The notes under the pieces: model-generated
Database searches by the model: none
The model's input: only the letters and a program-made list of their open reading frames with translations
What the model was told of the DNA's origin: nothing
Origin: Clostridia bacterium
GTDB taxonomy: Bacteria > Bacillota > Clostridia > Oscillospirales > Acutalibacteraceae
DNA length: 64,000 bases
Direction: 5' to 3'
NCBI GenBank assembly: GCA_017517665.1
Contig: JAFWYP010000001.1
Location: 173,577 to 237,576, forward strand
Part shown: positions 25,860-35,430 of the stretch, piece after piece
Layout of the letters: the number at the start of each line of letters is the position of its first letter
How positions within the stretch are numbered: the first letter of the stretch is position 1
Position numbers and translations under genes: made by a program

Positions 25860-25888
25860 TTGACAACTGCCAAAAAATGTGCTATATT
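25860..25888 (+). promoter_or_regulatory. Strong promoter of the candidate structured RNA
   Basis: Perfect TTGACA (25860-25865), a 17-nt spacer and TATATT (25883-25888). Transcription should start near 25895. No protein gene begins within the next 400 nt. Confidence 0.75.
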
Positions 25889-25894
25889 ATAGGC

Positions 25895-26296
25895 GAGGAA
25901 AGAAACAAGAGAAAATCAAAAAAGGCTTGAATTCCCCGAAGAATTTTTAGTGAATTAATGTGAAAATGCATGGAATTCAGATGCTTTTATCTCTTGGAAT
26001 CCCTCTTGACCATATATTGTAAGTCACAGGTCAAAAAATTGTCAAAGTGAATAATAGAAAGGCGGCGATACCCGATGTACCTTGCAGAACATCAGCTCGC
26101 AGCCGTTGAATCCGACAGATGATTTAAGCAGTTTTTGAAAGCAGAATCAGATTGAATAAATTGATTTTTTCTGCAAAGAGCTTGTCAAACTGCAATTAAA
26201 GCAAATTATGCATATGATTGTCGGCAAGCGGCTGTGGGCGGAAAAGTAAAATTGAATATGAAATAGAGCGACCGTACCGTGTGGTGCGGTCTTTTT
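25895..26296 (+). ncRNA. Candidate structured non-coding RNA, about 400 nt, family not recognised
   Basis: The stretch from a strong promoter to a strong terminator contains no open frame longer than about 15 codons but many nested pairings. They are TTGAATTCC/GGAATTCAG (25927-25935 with 25972-25980), TTGACC/GGTCAA (26006-26011 with 26029-26034) and GGCGGC/GCCGTT (26061-26066 with 26102-26107) enclosing GATGT/ACATC (26074-26078 with 26089-26093). CCGACA/TGTCGG (26112-26117 with 26219-26224) encloses GCAGTTT/AAACTGC (26128-26134 with 26187-26193), which encloses GCAGAA/TTCTGC (26141-26146 with 26169-26174). I saw no RNase P, tmRNA, SRP or T-box signature. A 15-codon frame at 26075-26122 is a possible leader peptide. 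Confidence 0.6.
26270..26296 (+). terminator. Rho-independent terminator of the candidate RNA
   Basis: GACCGTACC (26270-26278) pairs with GGTGCGGTC (26283-26291) with one G-U pair and a 4-nt loop, then TTTTT. Confidence 0.9.
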
Positions 26297-26299
26297 GTG

Positions 26300-26327
26300 T
26301 TGACAAACGCTCAGGAATATTTATAAT
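26300..26327 (+). promoter_or_regulatory. Consensus promoter of the CE15-like esterase gene
   Basis: Perfect TTGACA (26300-26305) and TATAAT (26322-26327) with a 16-nt spacer, starting 4 nt after the terminator T-run. So the esterase is transcribed separately from the RNA upstream. Confidence 0.8.
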
Positions 26328-26349
26328 CTAACTATGGAGTGTGATACTA

Positions 26350-27444
26350 ATGTTAGCAGATATAAAAGAAAAGCTTGAAAAACTCGCTGTTCCTTCGGCG
26401 CTTGAATTTTGCGGAAAAAGGGCGGAAACCGTTGAAGAATGGGAAAATATCGTTCGTCCCCAAGTTGAAAAAGCAATGCTTGAATGTGAATACGGCTATC
26501 TTCCCGAAGCACCCGAATCGGTTGAATTTGAAATTAAAAATATTGATGACAGATTTTGTGCGGGTAAGGCTGTTCATATTGAACTTGCAATTTCGTGCAT
26601 CGTTTACGGCGAAAAATTTACATTCCCCGTGAATTATGTTTATCCGTCAAATACCCGTAATCTCAAAGCCTTTGTACATATAAATTTCAGACCCCATATG
26701 CCGGATAAATATATGCCGTCGGAGGAAATTGCCGATAACGGTTTTGCCTGTGCATCTTTCTGCTATCAGGATGTCACGAGTGATGACAGCGATTTCACAA
26801 ACGGTCTTGCAGGCTTGATATATAAGGATTCGGAACGCTCGGAAACATCGCCGGGTAAGATTGCCATGTGGGCATGGGCGGCGATGAGAGTTATGGATTT
26901 TCTTCAGACAAGAGATGAAATTGACAAAGAAAATATCTGTGTCTGCGGACATTCAAGACTCGGAAAAACGGCACTTTTAACAGGTGCGCTTGACAAACGT
27001 TTTGCTGTTGTACACACAAATTGTTCGGGCTGCAGCGGCGATTCTTTAAACAGAGGTAAGCATCCGAAAAGTGAAAAAATCGGTGATATTCTTGACAGAT
27101 TTGAATTCTGGTTTTGCAAGAATTATGAGAATTTCAGAGATAAGGATAATGAAACTCCGTTTGAACAGCATTTTCTTCATGCTCTGATTGCACCGCGAAG
27201 GGTTCATATCGCTTCTGCGGAAAACGATATCTGGGCAGGTCCAGAAAGTCAGTTTCTCTGCACTGCGGCGGCATCGGAGGTTTATGAGCTTTACGGTAAA
27301 AAAGGCTTTGTTTACGGCGACGGAGATTTTCTGAATCCCGATAAATATCTCAATGACGGAAATTTAGGCTTCTGCTATCGCAGAGGAAACCACTATTTCA
27401 GCCGTGATGACTGGCACGGTCTGTTTGATTTCATGAACAAGTAA
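26350..27444 (+). CDS. CE15-like esterase (glucuronoyl-esterase family)
   Basis: 364 residues from ATG 26350 (GGAG 10 nt upstream); a GTG at 26341 is only 1 nt from that site. The CE15 nucleophile motif appears as GHSRLGK with Ser202 (family form GxSRxGK). IASAENDIWAGPESQ and the histidine segment GNHYFSRDDW complete the expected site. CE15 enzymes cleave ester bonds between lignin and glucuronoyl groups of xylan. No signal peptide is seen, whereas many CE15 enzymes are secreted, so this one probably acts inside the cell on imported fragments. Confidence 0.75.
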   Translation: MLADIKEKLEKLAVPSALEFCGKRAETVEEWENIVRPQVEKAMLECEYGYLPEAPESVEFEIKNIDDRFCAGKAVHIELAISCIVYGEKFTFPVNYVYPSNTRNLKAFVHINFRPHMPDKYMPSEEIADNGFACASFCYQDVTSDDSDFTNGLAGLIYKDSERSETSPGKIAMWAWAAMRVMDFLQTRDEIDKENICVCGHSRLGKTALLTGALDKRFAVVHTNCSGCSGDSLNRGKHPKSEKIGDILDRFEFWFCKNYENFRDKDNETPFEQHFLHALIAPRRVHIASAENDIWAGPESQFLCTAAASEVYELYGKKGFVYGDGDFLNPDKYLNDGNLGFCYRRGNHYFSRDDWHGLFDFMNK

Positions 27445-27450
27445 TCTCGG

Positions 27451-27477
27451 AAGCACTTGCGTATTGCAGGTGCTTTT
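27451..27477 (+). terminator. Rho-independent terminator after the esterase gene
   Basis: AAGCACTTGC (27451-27460) pairs with GCAGGTGCTT (27466-27475) with one G-U pair, then TTTT. Confidence 0.75.
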
Positions 27478-27492
27478 ATTTATAAAAATATC

Positions 27493-27521
27493 TTGCATAA
27501 TTTATATATAACTGCTATAAT
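27493..27521 (+). promoter_or_regulatory. Promoter of the recJ operon
   Basis: TTGCAT (27493-27498), a 17-nt spacer and TATAAT (27516-27521). Confidence 0.55.
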
Positions 27522-27559
27522 AATCAGATATTGAGATATTTTAAAAGGATGATTAGATT

Positions 27560-29596
27560 TTGAAACGTAAGAAGTGGATAGTTTCAAAGACCGATAAGGA
27601 CTTTGCGGCGCAGATTGCTCAGGATCTTAATATTGACCCGTTTGCCGCATTGCTTGTTACCTCAAGAGGCTTTGATAACATAGATGAAATAAATGATTTT
27701 CTTGATTATGAAGCACCGCTTACTCTTTCGCCGCTTTCGATTGCGGACATGAGCAAGGCGGCCGAAAGAATAAACAGGGCGATAGATAATTTTGAGCTTA
27801 TATGCGTTTTCGGTGATTACGATGCAGACGGCGTTACCGCAACGGCACTTCTCTATTCTTATCTTGAAACAAGAGGTGCAAATGCCATCCGATATATTCC
27901 CGACAGACTCACCGAGGGCTACGGCCTTAACATAGGTGCAGTCGAAGAACTTGCCGACAGGGGAGTTAAACTCATTGTTACGGTTGATAACGGCGTTTCG
28001 GCGATTGAAGAAGCAAAGAGAGCGAAAGAACTCGGCATTGACCTTGTTGTTACAGACCATCATAAAGTCGGAGACGTTCTTCCCGATGCATATGCTGTTG
28101 TTGACCCGCACAGACCCGATTGTCCCAGCACATTCAAAGAGATGTCGGGTGTAGGTGTTGCGTTTAAACTTGTCTGTGCGCTTGAAGGCGACTACGGTGA
28201 TATCCTTATCGAAGAGTACGGTGACCTTGTTGCTCTCGGTACAATCGGCGATGTTGTTACTCTCACGGGTGAAAACCGCGCTATGGTGCGCAGAGGACTC
28301 AGAATTCTCAACGATTATCCCCGTGCGGGCATAAATGCTCTTATGGAATCCGCAAGTGTTTCCGATAAGCTTTTCACCGCTTCAACGGCGGCGTTTATGG
28401 TGTGCCCCAGAATCAATGCGGCGGGAAGAATGGGTTCTGCAAACAAAGCGCTTGAGCTTCTTTTATGCGATGATGATAAGATTTCAGAGCTTGTTGCATA
28501 TGAAATACAGAAGATGAACGCAGAGAGGCAGGCAACGGAAACAGAGGTTTTCCGTTCCGCAGAACGTAAAATGTCTGAGTCTGATATAATAAATGACAAG
28601 ATTATTGTTGTTGACGGTGAAGACTGGCATCAGGGCGTTATAGGTATTGTTGCCGCAAGAATAACCGAAAAATACGGCAGACCGAGCATTGTTATTTCCC
28701 GTGACGGCGAAAACGCTAAAGGCTCTTGCCGCAGCATAGAAGGATTTTCGATTTACGATGCAATTGAATATGCTTCCGATACACTTGACCATTTCGGAGG
28801 ACATACTCTTGCAGCGGGAATAGGTCTTAAATCATCCGATATAGAAGCTTTCAGAAAGAAAATAAATGAATATGCCAAGGATAAGGAAATGCCGTTTGCC
28901 GTTCAGAAAATCGACTGCAAGCTGCTTCCAAGCTCAATCAGTCTTGATATCCTCGATTCGATGAATCTTCTTGAGCCCTTCGGTGCAGGCAATCCTCAGC
29001 CCTGCTTCGGTCTTTTCGGAGTCCGTATTGAAGATATCGTGTCCGTTTCCGAAGGTAAGCACATAAGAATGGTTGTTTCCAAAAACGGAACAAGAACGGG
29101 TGTTGTTTATTTCGGAATGCGTGAACAGCTGTTTCCGTTTGACAGAGGCGACGTGGTTGACCTTGCCGTTAATCTTGACAAAAATATTTATAACGGTGAC
29201 ACAAGAATATCCGTTATCGTGAGAGGTATAAAGCATTCGGAAACAAATGAAGAAAAGGTTCTTGATTCATTTAGACTTTTTGATAAATTTTCACGCAAAG
29301 AAACGCTTTCAGCGGAAGAAGCCGCAAAGCTTCTTCCCGACAGACAGCTTCAGGTTGAAGTTTACAAATCAATAAAGCAAAAACCGCTTAAGGATAAATA
29401 CTGCGAGGCCGTTTGCGTGCGCATCGGAGACGACGGCGGAAACCTTGCAAAAATATGTGCGGTTATTGAGATAATGCTTGAAATGGGAATACTTGAAACG
29501 GACAGCTACGGAACGGTCCGTGTTCCCGAAAATCCTCCGAAGGTTAATCTTGAGGATTCCGCAATAATGAAGAGGATAAGAAGTTTCCTGAGTTGA
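27560..29596 (+). CDS. recJ: Single-stranded-DNA-specific exonuclease RecJ
   Basis: 678 residues from TTG 27560, following AAAGG; an ATG at 27548 runs into a stop after four codons. DHH-phosphoesterase motifs are present: VFGDYDADGVTATALLY (about 83-99), TVDNGVSAIEEA, VTDHHKVGDVLPDA and PHRPDCPS. The DHHA1 motif is FGGHTLAAGIGL (about 412). A C-terminal OB-like region follows. RecJ degrades 5' ends of single-stranded DNA in recombination and mismatch repair. It starts the group recJ, relA, dtd, MBL hydrolase, hemZ. The apt gene found between recJ and relA in Bacillus is absent here. Confidence 0.97.
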   Translation: MKRKKWIVSKTDKDFAAQIAQDLNIDPFAALLVTSRGFDNIDEINDFLDYEAPLTLSPLSIADMSKAAERINRAIDNFELICVFGDYDADGVTATALLYSYLETRGANAIRYIPDRLTEGYGLNIGAVEELADRGVKLIVTVDNGVSAIEEAKRAKELGIDLVVTDHHKVGDVLPDAYAVVDPHRPDCPSTFKEMSGVGVAFKLVCALEGDYGDILIEEYGDLVALGTIGDVVTLTGENRAMVRRGLRILNDYPRAGINALMESASVSDKLFTASTAAFMVCPRINAAGRMGSANKALELLLCDDDKISELVAYEIQKMNAERQATETEVFRSAERKMSESDIINDKIIVVDGEDWHQGVIGIVAARITEKYGRPSIVISRDGENAKGSCRSIEGFSIYDAIEYASDTLDHFGGHTLAAGIGLKSSDIEAFRKKINEYAKDKEMPFAVQKIDCKLLPSSISLDILDSMNLLEPFGAGNPQPCFGLFGVRIEDIVSVSEGKHIRMVVSKNGTRTGVVYFGMREQLFPFDRGDVVDLAVNLDKNIYNGDTRISVIVRGIKHSETNEEKVLDSFRLFDKFSRKETLSAEEAAKLLPDRQLQVEVYKSIKQKPLKDKYCEAVCVRIGDDGGNLAKICAVIEIMLEMGILETDSYGTVRVPENPPKVNLEDSAIMKRIRSFLS

Positions 29597-29608
29597 TGAG
29601 GGGTTTTT

Positions 29609-31861
29609 ATGAAAGAAATTTTAAAGTCGACAAACAGAACATTTGAAACTCCCGATGAGTGTATGCAGGAGATACTCAAGCTCGTTAAAAGCGAGTGTAC
29701 GGATGATGAAATATGCCACATCCGCAAAGCTTATCGGATGGCGGCGCAGGCTCACAAGGACCAGAAGCGTCTTTCGGGCGAGCCTTATATAATTCATCCT
29801 CTCAGCGTTGCGCTGATACTTGCAAGTCTCGGTATGGATGAGGCTTCCATTGTTGCGGCAATTCTTCACGATACGGTTGAAGATACCGATATGACAAAGG
29901 AGGATGTTGCAAGAGAATTCGGCGATACGGTTGCGGAGCTTGTTGAGGGAGTTACGAAAATCGGCAGAGTTCAGATTCAGACAAAAAATGATGACGGCGA
30001 AAATGTCCGCATTCAGCTTCCTACAAAGGAAGAACAGCAGGCGGAAAATATCCGCAAGATGCTTATTGCAATGTCGAGGGATATCCGCGTTATCATCATA
30101 AAGCTTGCGGACCGTCTTCATAACATGAGAACTCTTATGTTCAAACCCGAGCAAAGGCGCAGGGAAATCGCAAGAGAAACAAGCGAAATTTATGCACCTA
30201 TTGCTCACAGACTCGGTATCCGTCCCATAAAGGAAGAACTTGAAGACCTTGCAATCAGCTATCTTGACCCTGTTGCCTATAATGAAATCGGCGAATCTCT
30301 CGAAAAGCAGAGCAAAACGCGCAATGAATTCCTTGCCGATATTCAGGCAAGAATTGAAGAGAGAGTCAGAACCGTTGTTCCGAATGCGCAGGTCAGCGGA
30401 CGCCTTAAATCTGTTCACGGTATTTACCGTAAGATGTATATGGGTAATAAGAACTTTGACCAGATTTATGATATCTACGCAGTCAGAATAATTGTTGATT
30501 CGGTAATTGACTGTTATAACTGCCTCGGTATTATTCATGATATGTTCAATTCCATACCGGGCAGATTCAAGGACTATATTTCAACCCCCAAACCCAATAT
30601 GTATCAGTCGCTTCATACCACCGTTCTCGGCAAAGAGGGTATTCCTTTTGAAGTTCAGATAAGAACATGGGATATGCACCATACTGCGGAATACGGTATT
30701 GCGGCGCACTGGAAATATAAACTCGGCATTAACGGAACGGATAAGTTTGAAGAGCGTCTTGCATGGATAAGACAGCTTCTTGAAAGTCAGAGCGATACCG
30801 AGGATGTTGAGGATATCGTAACAACAATCAAGAGTGACCTTGTTCCCGAAGAGGTGTTTGTATTCACTCCTAAAGGCGATGTTTTCAGCCTGCCCTCGGG
30901 TGCTACGGTTATCGACTTTGCATATGCCATTCATTCCGCAGTCGGCAATAAAATGGTCGGTGCAAAGGTTGACGGCAGAATTGTTTCGCTTGATTATAAA
31001 GTAAAAACAGGCGAAATTGTTGAAATTATGACTTCTTCCCAGCAGGGTAAGGGTCCCAGCCGTGACTGGCTCAATATTGTCAAAACAAGTCAGGCAAGAA
31101 GCAAAATCAGACAGTGGTTCAAAAAAGAACGCAGAGAAGAAAATATTGTTGAGGGCAGAAATCAGGTTGAACGCGAATTCAAGCGCAACTTCATCCGTCT
31201 TTCCGAGGCTGATTACAATGAGTTTATAATGAAAATTGCCGAAAGACAGCATTGCAAGAGTGTTGAGGATTTCTATGCCGCAATCGGCTACGGCGGTATT
31301 TCGCTTATGCGCCTTATGCCGAAAATCCGCGAAGATTACAGCAAGCTCAATAAAACGGAAGAACCCGTTATTACCGTTGCTCCCGTCAAGAAAAAGACGA
31401 AGAGCAAGGAAGGTGTTATTGTTGAGGGAATTGATAACTGTCTTATCAAATTCTCGCGCTGCTGCAATCCGCTTCCGGGTGATAACATCATCGGCTTTAT
31501 AACAAGAGGACACGGTGTTTCGATTCACACAAGAAACTGCTCGAACGTGCCTGAAAATATAAGCGAATCGGCAGAGCCCGAAAGATGGATAACCGCTTAT
31601 TGGGACAGCTCAGTGCGCGAGGACTTCAAGTGCACTCTTCAGCTTTATTGCCTTAACAGAATCGGTCTTCTTGCCGATGTTTCAAGCCTGCTTGCAAATA
31701 TGAGAATCATGATTAACGATATCAGCACAAGAAACATGAAAGACGGCAGAGCTGTTGTTATGGTAACCGTTTCAGTAAACGGTGTTGAACATCTCAATTC
31801 TCTTGTTTCAAAAATTGAAAAAATCGACGGTGTGCTGAGCATTGAAAGAAGTGGTGTATAA
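29609..31861 (+). CDS. relA: Bifunctional (p)ppGpp synthetase/hydrolase RelA/SpoT (Rel)
   Basis: 750 residues, long Rel type. The HD hydrolase domain is at about 50-200 ([29 protein letters not shown]). The synthetase domain is at about 235-390 ([28 protein letters not shown]). The TGS domain is at about 412-475 ([17 protein letters not shown]). A zinc-finger-like segment (RCCNPLPGD) and a C-terminal ACT domain (about 675-750) complete it. Both active sites look intact. It makes and degrades the stringent-response alarmone. Its stop overlaps the dtd start by 1 nt. Confidence 0.98.
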   Translation: MKEILKSTNRTFETPDECMQEILKLVKSECTDDEICHIRKAYRMAAQAHKDQKRLSGEPYIIHPLSVALILASLGMDEASIVAAILHDTVEDTDMTKEDVAREFGDTVAELVEGVTKIGRVQIQTKNDDGENVRIQLPTKEEQQAENIRKMLIAMSRDIRVIIIKLADRLHNMRTLMFKPEQRRREIARETSEIYAPIAHRLGIRPIKEELEDLAISYLDPVAYNEIGESLEKQSKTRNEFLADIQARIEERVRTVVPNAQVSGRLKSVHGIYRKMYMGNKNFDQIYDIYAVRIIVDSVIDCYNCLGIIHDMFNSIPGRFKDYISTPKPNMYQSLHTTVLGKEGIPFEVQIRTWDMHHTAEYGIAAHWKYKLGINGTDKFEERLAWIRQLLESQSDTEDVEDIVTTIKSDLVPEEVFVFTPKGDVFSLPSGATVIDFAYAIHSAVGNKMVGAKVDGRIVSLDYKVKTGEIVEIMTSSQQGKGPSRDWLNIVKTSQARSKIRQWFKKERREENIVEGRNQVEREFKRNFIRLSEADYNEFIMKIAERQHCKSVEDFYAAIGYGGISLMRLMPKIREDYSKLNKTEEPVITVAPVKKKTKSKEGVIVEGIDNCLIKFSRCCNPLPGDNIIGFITRGHGVSIHTRNCSNVPENISESAEPERWITAYWDSSVREDFKCTLQLYCLNRIGLLADVSSLLANMRIMINDISTRNMKDGRAVVMVTVSVNGVEHLNSLVSKIEKIDGVLSIERSGV

Positions 31862-32322
31862 TGAGAGCTGTTATTCAGCGAGTAAACAAATCATCCGTCA
31901 GCGTTGACGGTGAAATTAAAGGATTCGTCGGAAAAGGCTTCAATGTTCTTCTCGGAGTTATGGACGGCGATACCGAGTTGCAGGCGGAATTGCTTGCGGG
32001 AAAGGTTGCAAGACTCCGCGTTTTTGAAGACGAAAACGAAAAAATGAATTTAAGCGTTACGGATATAAACGGCGAAATTCTCGTTATTTCGCAGTTTACC
32101 CTTTGCGCAGACATAAAAAAAGGCAACCGTCCTTCGTTCACCGATTCCGCACCTCCCGCAGAAGCAAACAGACTTTATGAATATTTTTGTGAAAAGCTTC
32201 GTGAAAACGGTGTATCGAAGGTTGCGACAGGTGTTTTTGCCGCCGACATGAAGGTTGAAATCGAAAACGACGGACCCGTAACAATCGTTATGGATACGGA
32301 TATCTGGGATAAGAAGGGATAA
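31861..32322 (+). CDS. dtd: D-aminoacyl-tRNA deacylase
   Basis: 153 residues, full family length. The signature [17 protein letters not shown] and the C-terminal VTIVMDTD block are present, as is the N-terminal [15 protein letters not shown]. The enzyme removes D-amino acids mischarged on tRNA. It overlaps the relA stop by 1 nt and lies 2 nt before the next gene, consistent with the conserved relA-dtd pairing in Firmicutes. Confidence 0.97.
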   Translation: MRAVIQRVNKSSVSVDGEIKGFVGKGFNVLLGVMDGDTELQAELLAGKVARLRVFEDENEKMNLSVTDINGEILVISQFTLCADIKKGNRPSFTDSAPPAEANRLYEYFCEKLRENGVSKVATGVFAADMKVEIENDGPVTIVMDTDIWDKKG

Positions 32323-32324
32323 AA

Positions 32325-32966
32325 ATGAAAATTCTTCAGATTCAGCTTGAGCATGAAATATTTGCAAATTGTTATATGATTATTGATGAAGCAACTAACA
32401 ATGCCGCAATTATCGACCCGGGTTGGTACGGCGATATAATCAAAAACACACTCGCAAAAGAAGATGTGAATCTCAAATATGTGCTTCTGACTCACGGACA
32501 TTTTGACCATGTCAGCGGCGTTTACGGTCTGCAGCATGAAGAGGGCGCAAAGGTCGTTATTCACGGTAAAGACAAAGAGCATCTGCTTGACCCCGAGAAG
32601 AGTCTTGCAAAAGGCAATTTCCCCGAGCCTCATCAGCCTGTCTGCGCCGATATCATTGTTAAAAACGGCGATATAATAATGCTCGGAGATTCCCCAATAA
32701 AGGTTATGCATACTCCCGGTCATACCAACGGAAGCGTATGCTATATTCTTGAAGATGACAGAGTTATTTTCAGCGGAGATACTCTTTTCTGCATGACTGC
32801 GGGAAGAACTGATTTTTGGGACGGCAGCGATGAAAAAATGATTGAATCTCTCAAAAAGCTTATCGCACTTGAGGGTGATTATAAAGTTTATCCCGGTCAC
32901 AACAGAGAAACCACTCTTGAAAGAGAAAGAACACGCAATTGGTATATCAGAAGGATGGTCAGATAA
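32325..32966 (+). CDS. MBL-fold hydrolase, glyoxalase-II-like (YcbL type)
   Basis: 213 residues. The metal motif THGHFDH is near residue 57, with MHTPGHTNGS (about 127), FSGDTLF and PGHNRETT. This is a compact glyoxalase-II-like protein. It lies tightly between dtd and hemZ (2 nt and 0 nt gaps), an arrangement common in Clostridia. Function in this operon is not established; thioester hydrolysis is the family expectation. Confidence 0.9.
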   Translation: MKILQIQLEHEIFANCYMIIDEATNNAAIIDPGWYGDIIKNTLAKEDVNLKYVLLTHGHFDHVSGVYGLQHEEGAKVVIHGKDKEHLLDPEKSLAKGNFPEPHQPVCADIIVKNGDIIMLGDSPIKVMHTPGHTNGSVCYILEDDRVIFSGDTLFCMTAGRTDFWDGSDEKMIESLKKLIALEGDYKVYPGHNRETTLERERTRNWYIRRMVR

Positions 32967-34436
32967 GTGATACTGAGAATTTTCGGGCACGATTTCCATT
33001 ATGAATGCGAAAATCTGTGCAGGGTGTATTTCCCGAACGAAAAAATTAATATAGTTTACGGCGATGACGGCGAAGATGAAAAAACGGTTGTCACGAAATG
33101 CAGTCCCGTTGACGGCGGAAATCTTATCGAGGTTGAAGCGCATATAGACGGTGTTTCAAAATCGGAAAAAGCCGAGGTTGTCGCTTCGGAGGATGAACTC
33201 CGTGATAAAAGTGAGCTTAAAACGGCACAGCTTATTTTTGCCCTGCTTTCCGATATAACGGGCTATACTCCTCCGTGGGGAGTGCTCACGGGTGTCCGTC
33301 CTTCAAAGCTTATGCTTCGTCTTACCGAGCAGATGGGCGCAGAGGGTGCGATGGAATATTTTACCCGTGATTTGCTCGTCAGCGAAGAAAAAGCAAATCT
33401 TGCGCAGACCGTTGCGGCTGCAGAAGAAAAGATAGTGGCTCTTTCGGAAAACAACTCGTTCAGTCTTTATGTTTCCATTCCGTTTTGTCCCACGAGATGC
33501 AGCTATTGCTCGTTCGTTTCCCATTCCATAGCAAATGCAAACGCGCGAAAGCTTCTGCCCGAGTATCTCGAAAAGCTTGCGGATGAAATAAAAATAACGG
33601 GAGAAATCGCAAAAGAGCTTGGTCTGAAGCTTGAAAGCATCTATTTCGGCGGAGGCACTCCCGGAGTGCTTGAAGCTCCGCAAATGGACAGACTTCTCGG
33701 TGCAATTGAGAAATCCTTTGACCTTTCATATTTGCGTGAATATACGGTCGAGGTTGGCAGACCCGATACCGTAACCCCCGAAAAGCTCCGTATACTGAAG
33801 CTTCACAATGTTGAAAGAATAAGCATAAATCCCCAGACCTTCAATCAGAAAACGCTGGAGTTAATCGGCAGAAATCACAGCGTTGAGCAGGCGGTGAAAT
33901 CATATCAGCTTGCAAAGGCTTACGGCTTTGACAGCATAAATATGGATTTGATTGCAGGTCTGCCTGATGAAACATTTGAGGATTTCTGCTCAAGCGTTGA
34001 TACGGCGATATCTCTTTCACCCGAAAATATAACGGTACATACCCTTGCGTTAAAACGCTCCTCCGAGCTTAATGCATCGGGAGCAGGTGTTTCAGGGGGC
34101 AACGAAGCGAAAAAAATGCTTGAATATGCGTCCGAAAGACTTACGGCAAGCGGATATGCACCTTATTATATGTACAGGCAGAGCAAGTGTGTCGGAAATC
34201 TTGAAAACGTAGGTTGGTGCAAGGTCGGCAAAGAATGTCTTTATAATGTTTTCATGATGGAAGAATGCCATACGGTGCTTGCAGTCGGTGCAGGCGGAGT
34301 TACGAAACTCTGCAATCAGGAAACAAATAATGTTGAAAGAATTTTTAATTATAAATATCCGTATGAATATATTTCCGGTTTTGACAAAATAAGCGAACGC
34401 AAAAACGGAATAAAGAGTTTTTATTTGTCATACTAA
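32967..34436 (+). CDS. hemZ: Radical SAM coproporphyrinogen III oxidase-like protein HemZ
   Basis: 489 residues from GTG 32967 directly after the preceding stop. The radical SAM cluster motif reads CPTRCSYC (about 174-181), followed by YFGGGTPGVLEAPQMDRLL. An N-terminal extension of about 160 residues is characteristic of the HemZ branch. The family is annotated as oxygen-independent coproporphyrinogen dehydrogenase, but HemN-like proteins include other enzymes. No other heme genes are in this window, so the assignment is by family. Confidence 0.88.
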   Translation: MILRIFGHDFHYECENLCRVYFPNEKINIVYGDDGEDEKTVVTKCSPVDGGNLIEVEAHIDGVSKSEKAEVVASEDELRDKSELKTAQLIFALLSDITGYTPPWGVLTGVRPSKLMLRLTEQMGAEGAMEYFTRDLLVSEEKANLAQTVAAAEEKIVALSENNSFSLYVSIPFCPTRCSYCSFVSHSIANANARKLLPEYLEKLADEIKITGEIAKELGLKLESIYFGGGTPGVLEAPQMDRLLGAIEKSFDLSYLREYTVEVGRPDTVTPEKLRILKLHNVERISINPQTFNQKTLELIGRNHSVEQAVKSYQLAKAYGFDSINMDLIAGLPDETFEDFCSSVDTAISLSPENITVHTLALKRSSELNASGAGVSGGNEAKKMLEYASERLTASGYAPYYMYRQSKCVGNLENVGWCKVGKECLYNVFMMEECHTVLAVGAGGVTKLCNQETNNVERIFNYKYPYEYISGFDKISERKNGIKSFYLSY

Positions 34437-34455
34437 ATCTTATAGGGTGATTAAT

Positions 34456-35391
34456 ATGATTGGTATGAAGTCAGTAAATAAAATCTATACTTTTAATGAA
34501 ATAAACAGACTTGCTCTTGAACCGCGTAAATTTCTTTCTGACTGTTCGGCGGATTACCATGCAAGGGTGTCTGAAACGGCAGAAATTATTTTAAGCGATG
34601 AGAGCAGAAAATTAGTTATGCTTGCGGGTCCGAGCTCATCGGGAAAAACAACAACCGCAAGGCTTCTCTCGGAAAAGCTTGTTCGTATGGGTGCGGCTGC
34701 ATATACGGTTTCTCTTGATGATTTTTATCATCCGAGGTCGGTCGGATATCCGCTTGACGAAAACGGAAAACCCGATTACGAGTGTGTAGAGGCTCTTGAT
34801 ATTGAGCTTATGCATGAATGCTTCGGCAATCTTCTGAAAAACGGCAGGGCGGAGTTTCCCGTGTTTGATTTTCATTCGGGCGAAAGAATAAATAACGCAA
34901 AAAAGGTTGAACTTTCGGAAAAAGGTGTTATAATCGTCGAAGGGCTTCACGCTCTTAATCCTGTTATTACCGAAACTCTTGATGAAAAAAGCCTTTACAG
35001 AATCTATGTCAGCGTATCGTCGAGGGTATATGATGAAAACGGAGATGTGCTTTTTTCAAAGCGTGATTTGCGTTTTGTCAGACGTATGGTGAGGGATTAT
35101 TCATTCCGTTCAACCTCGGTTGACAGAACCTTTGAAATCTGGCAGAGCGTTATGCGCGGCGAGGATAAATATCTCTTTCCGTATGAACGAAATGCGGATA
35201 TAAAACTTAATTCCTTCCATCCGTGTGAGCCTTGCGTTCTTTCCGAAAAAGCGATAAGGCTTCTCAGAACCGCGACAGACGGAGAACACAGAGAAAAAGC
35301 GGAGCTTATGATTGACAAATTAGGTCTTTTCAGAAATACAGATTACTCAATTCTTCCCGAGAATTCGCTTCTTCGCGAATTTACCGGATGA
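34456..35391 (+). CDS. Uridine-kinase-like P-loop nucleoside kinase
   Basis: 311 residues from ATG 34456, 8 nt after AGGG; a GTG at 34447 overlaps that site. Walker A is AGPSSSGKTTTARLL (about 55-69). Further uridine-kinase/PRK features are SLDDFYHPRSVGYP, EFPVFDFHSGER, VIIVEGLHALNP and RFVRRMVRDY. The protein is longer than standard Udk, and in Clostridia this branch lies near hemZ or mazG. It phosphorylates an uncertain nucleoside or related substrate. Confidence 0.8.
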   Translation: MIGMKSVNKIYTFNEINRLALEPRKFLSDCSADYHARVSETAEIILSDESRKLVMLAGPSSSGKTTTARLLSEKLVRMGAAAYTVSLDDFYHPRSVGYPLDENGKPDYECVEALDIELMHECFGNLLKNGRAEFPVFDFHSGERINNAKKVELSEKGVIIVEGLHALNPVITETLDEKSLYRIYVSVSSRVYDENGDVLFSKRDLRFVRRMVRDYSFRSTSVDRTFEIWQSVMRGEDKYLFPYERNADIKLNSFHPCEPCVLSEKAIRLLRTATDGEHREKAELMIDKLGLFRNTDYSILPENSLLREFTG

Positions 35392-35430
35392 AACTATATG
35401 TAATATAAAAGAAAAAGGAGAGTGAGCCGA

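Noticed and set aside
25895-26296. RNase P, tmRNA, SRP or T-box identity for the candidate RNA
   Set aside because: GAGGAAAG near the 5' end recalls RNase P, but the following TCC and the 3' conserved blocks are missing. No tag-peptide frame, SRP Alu-like start or GGTGG-type T-box was found.
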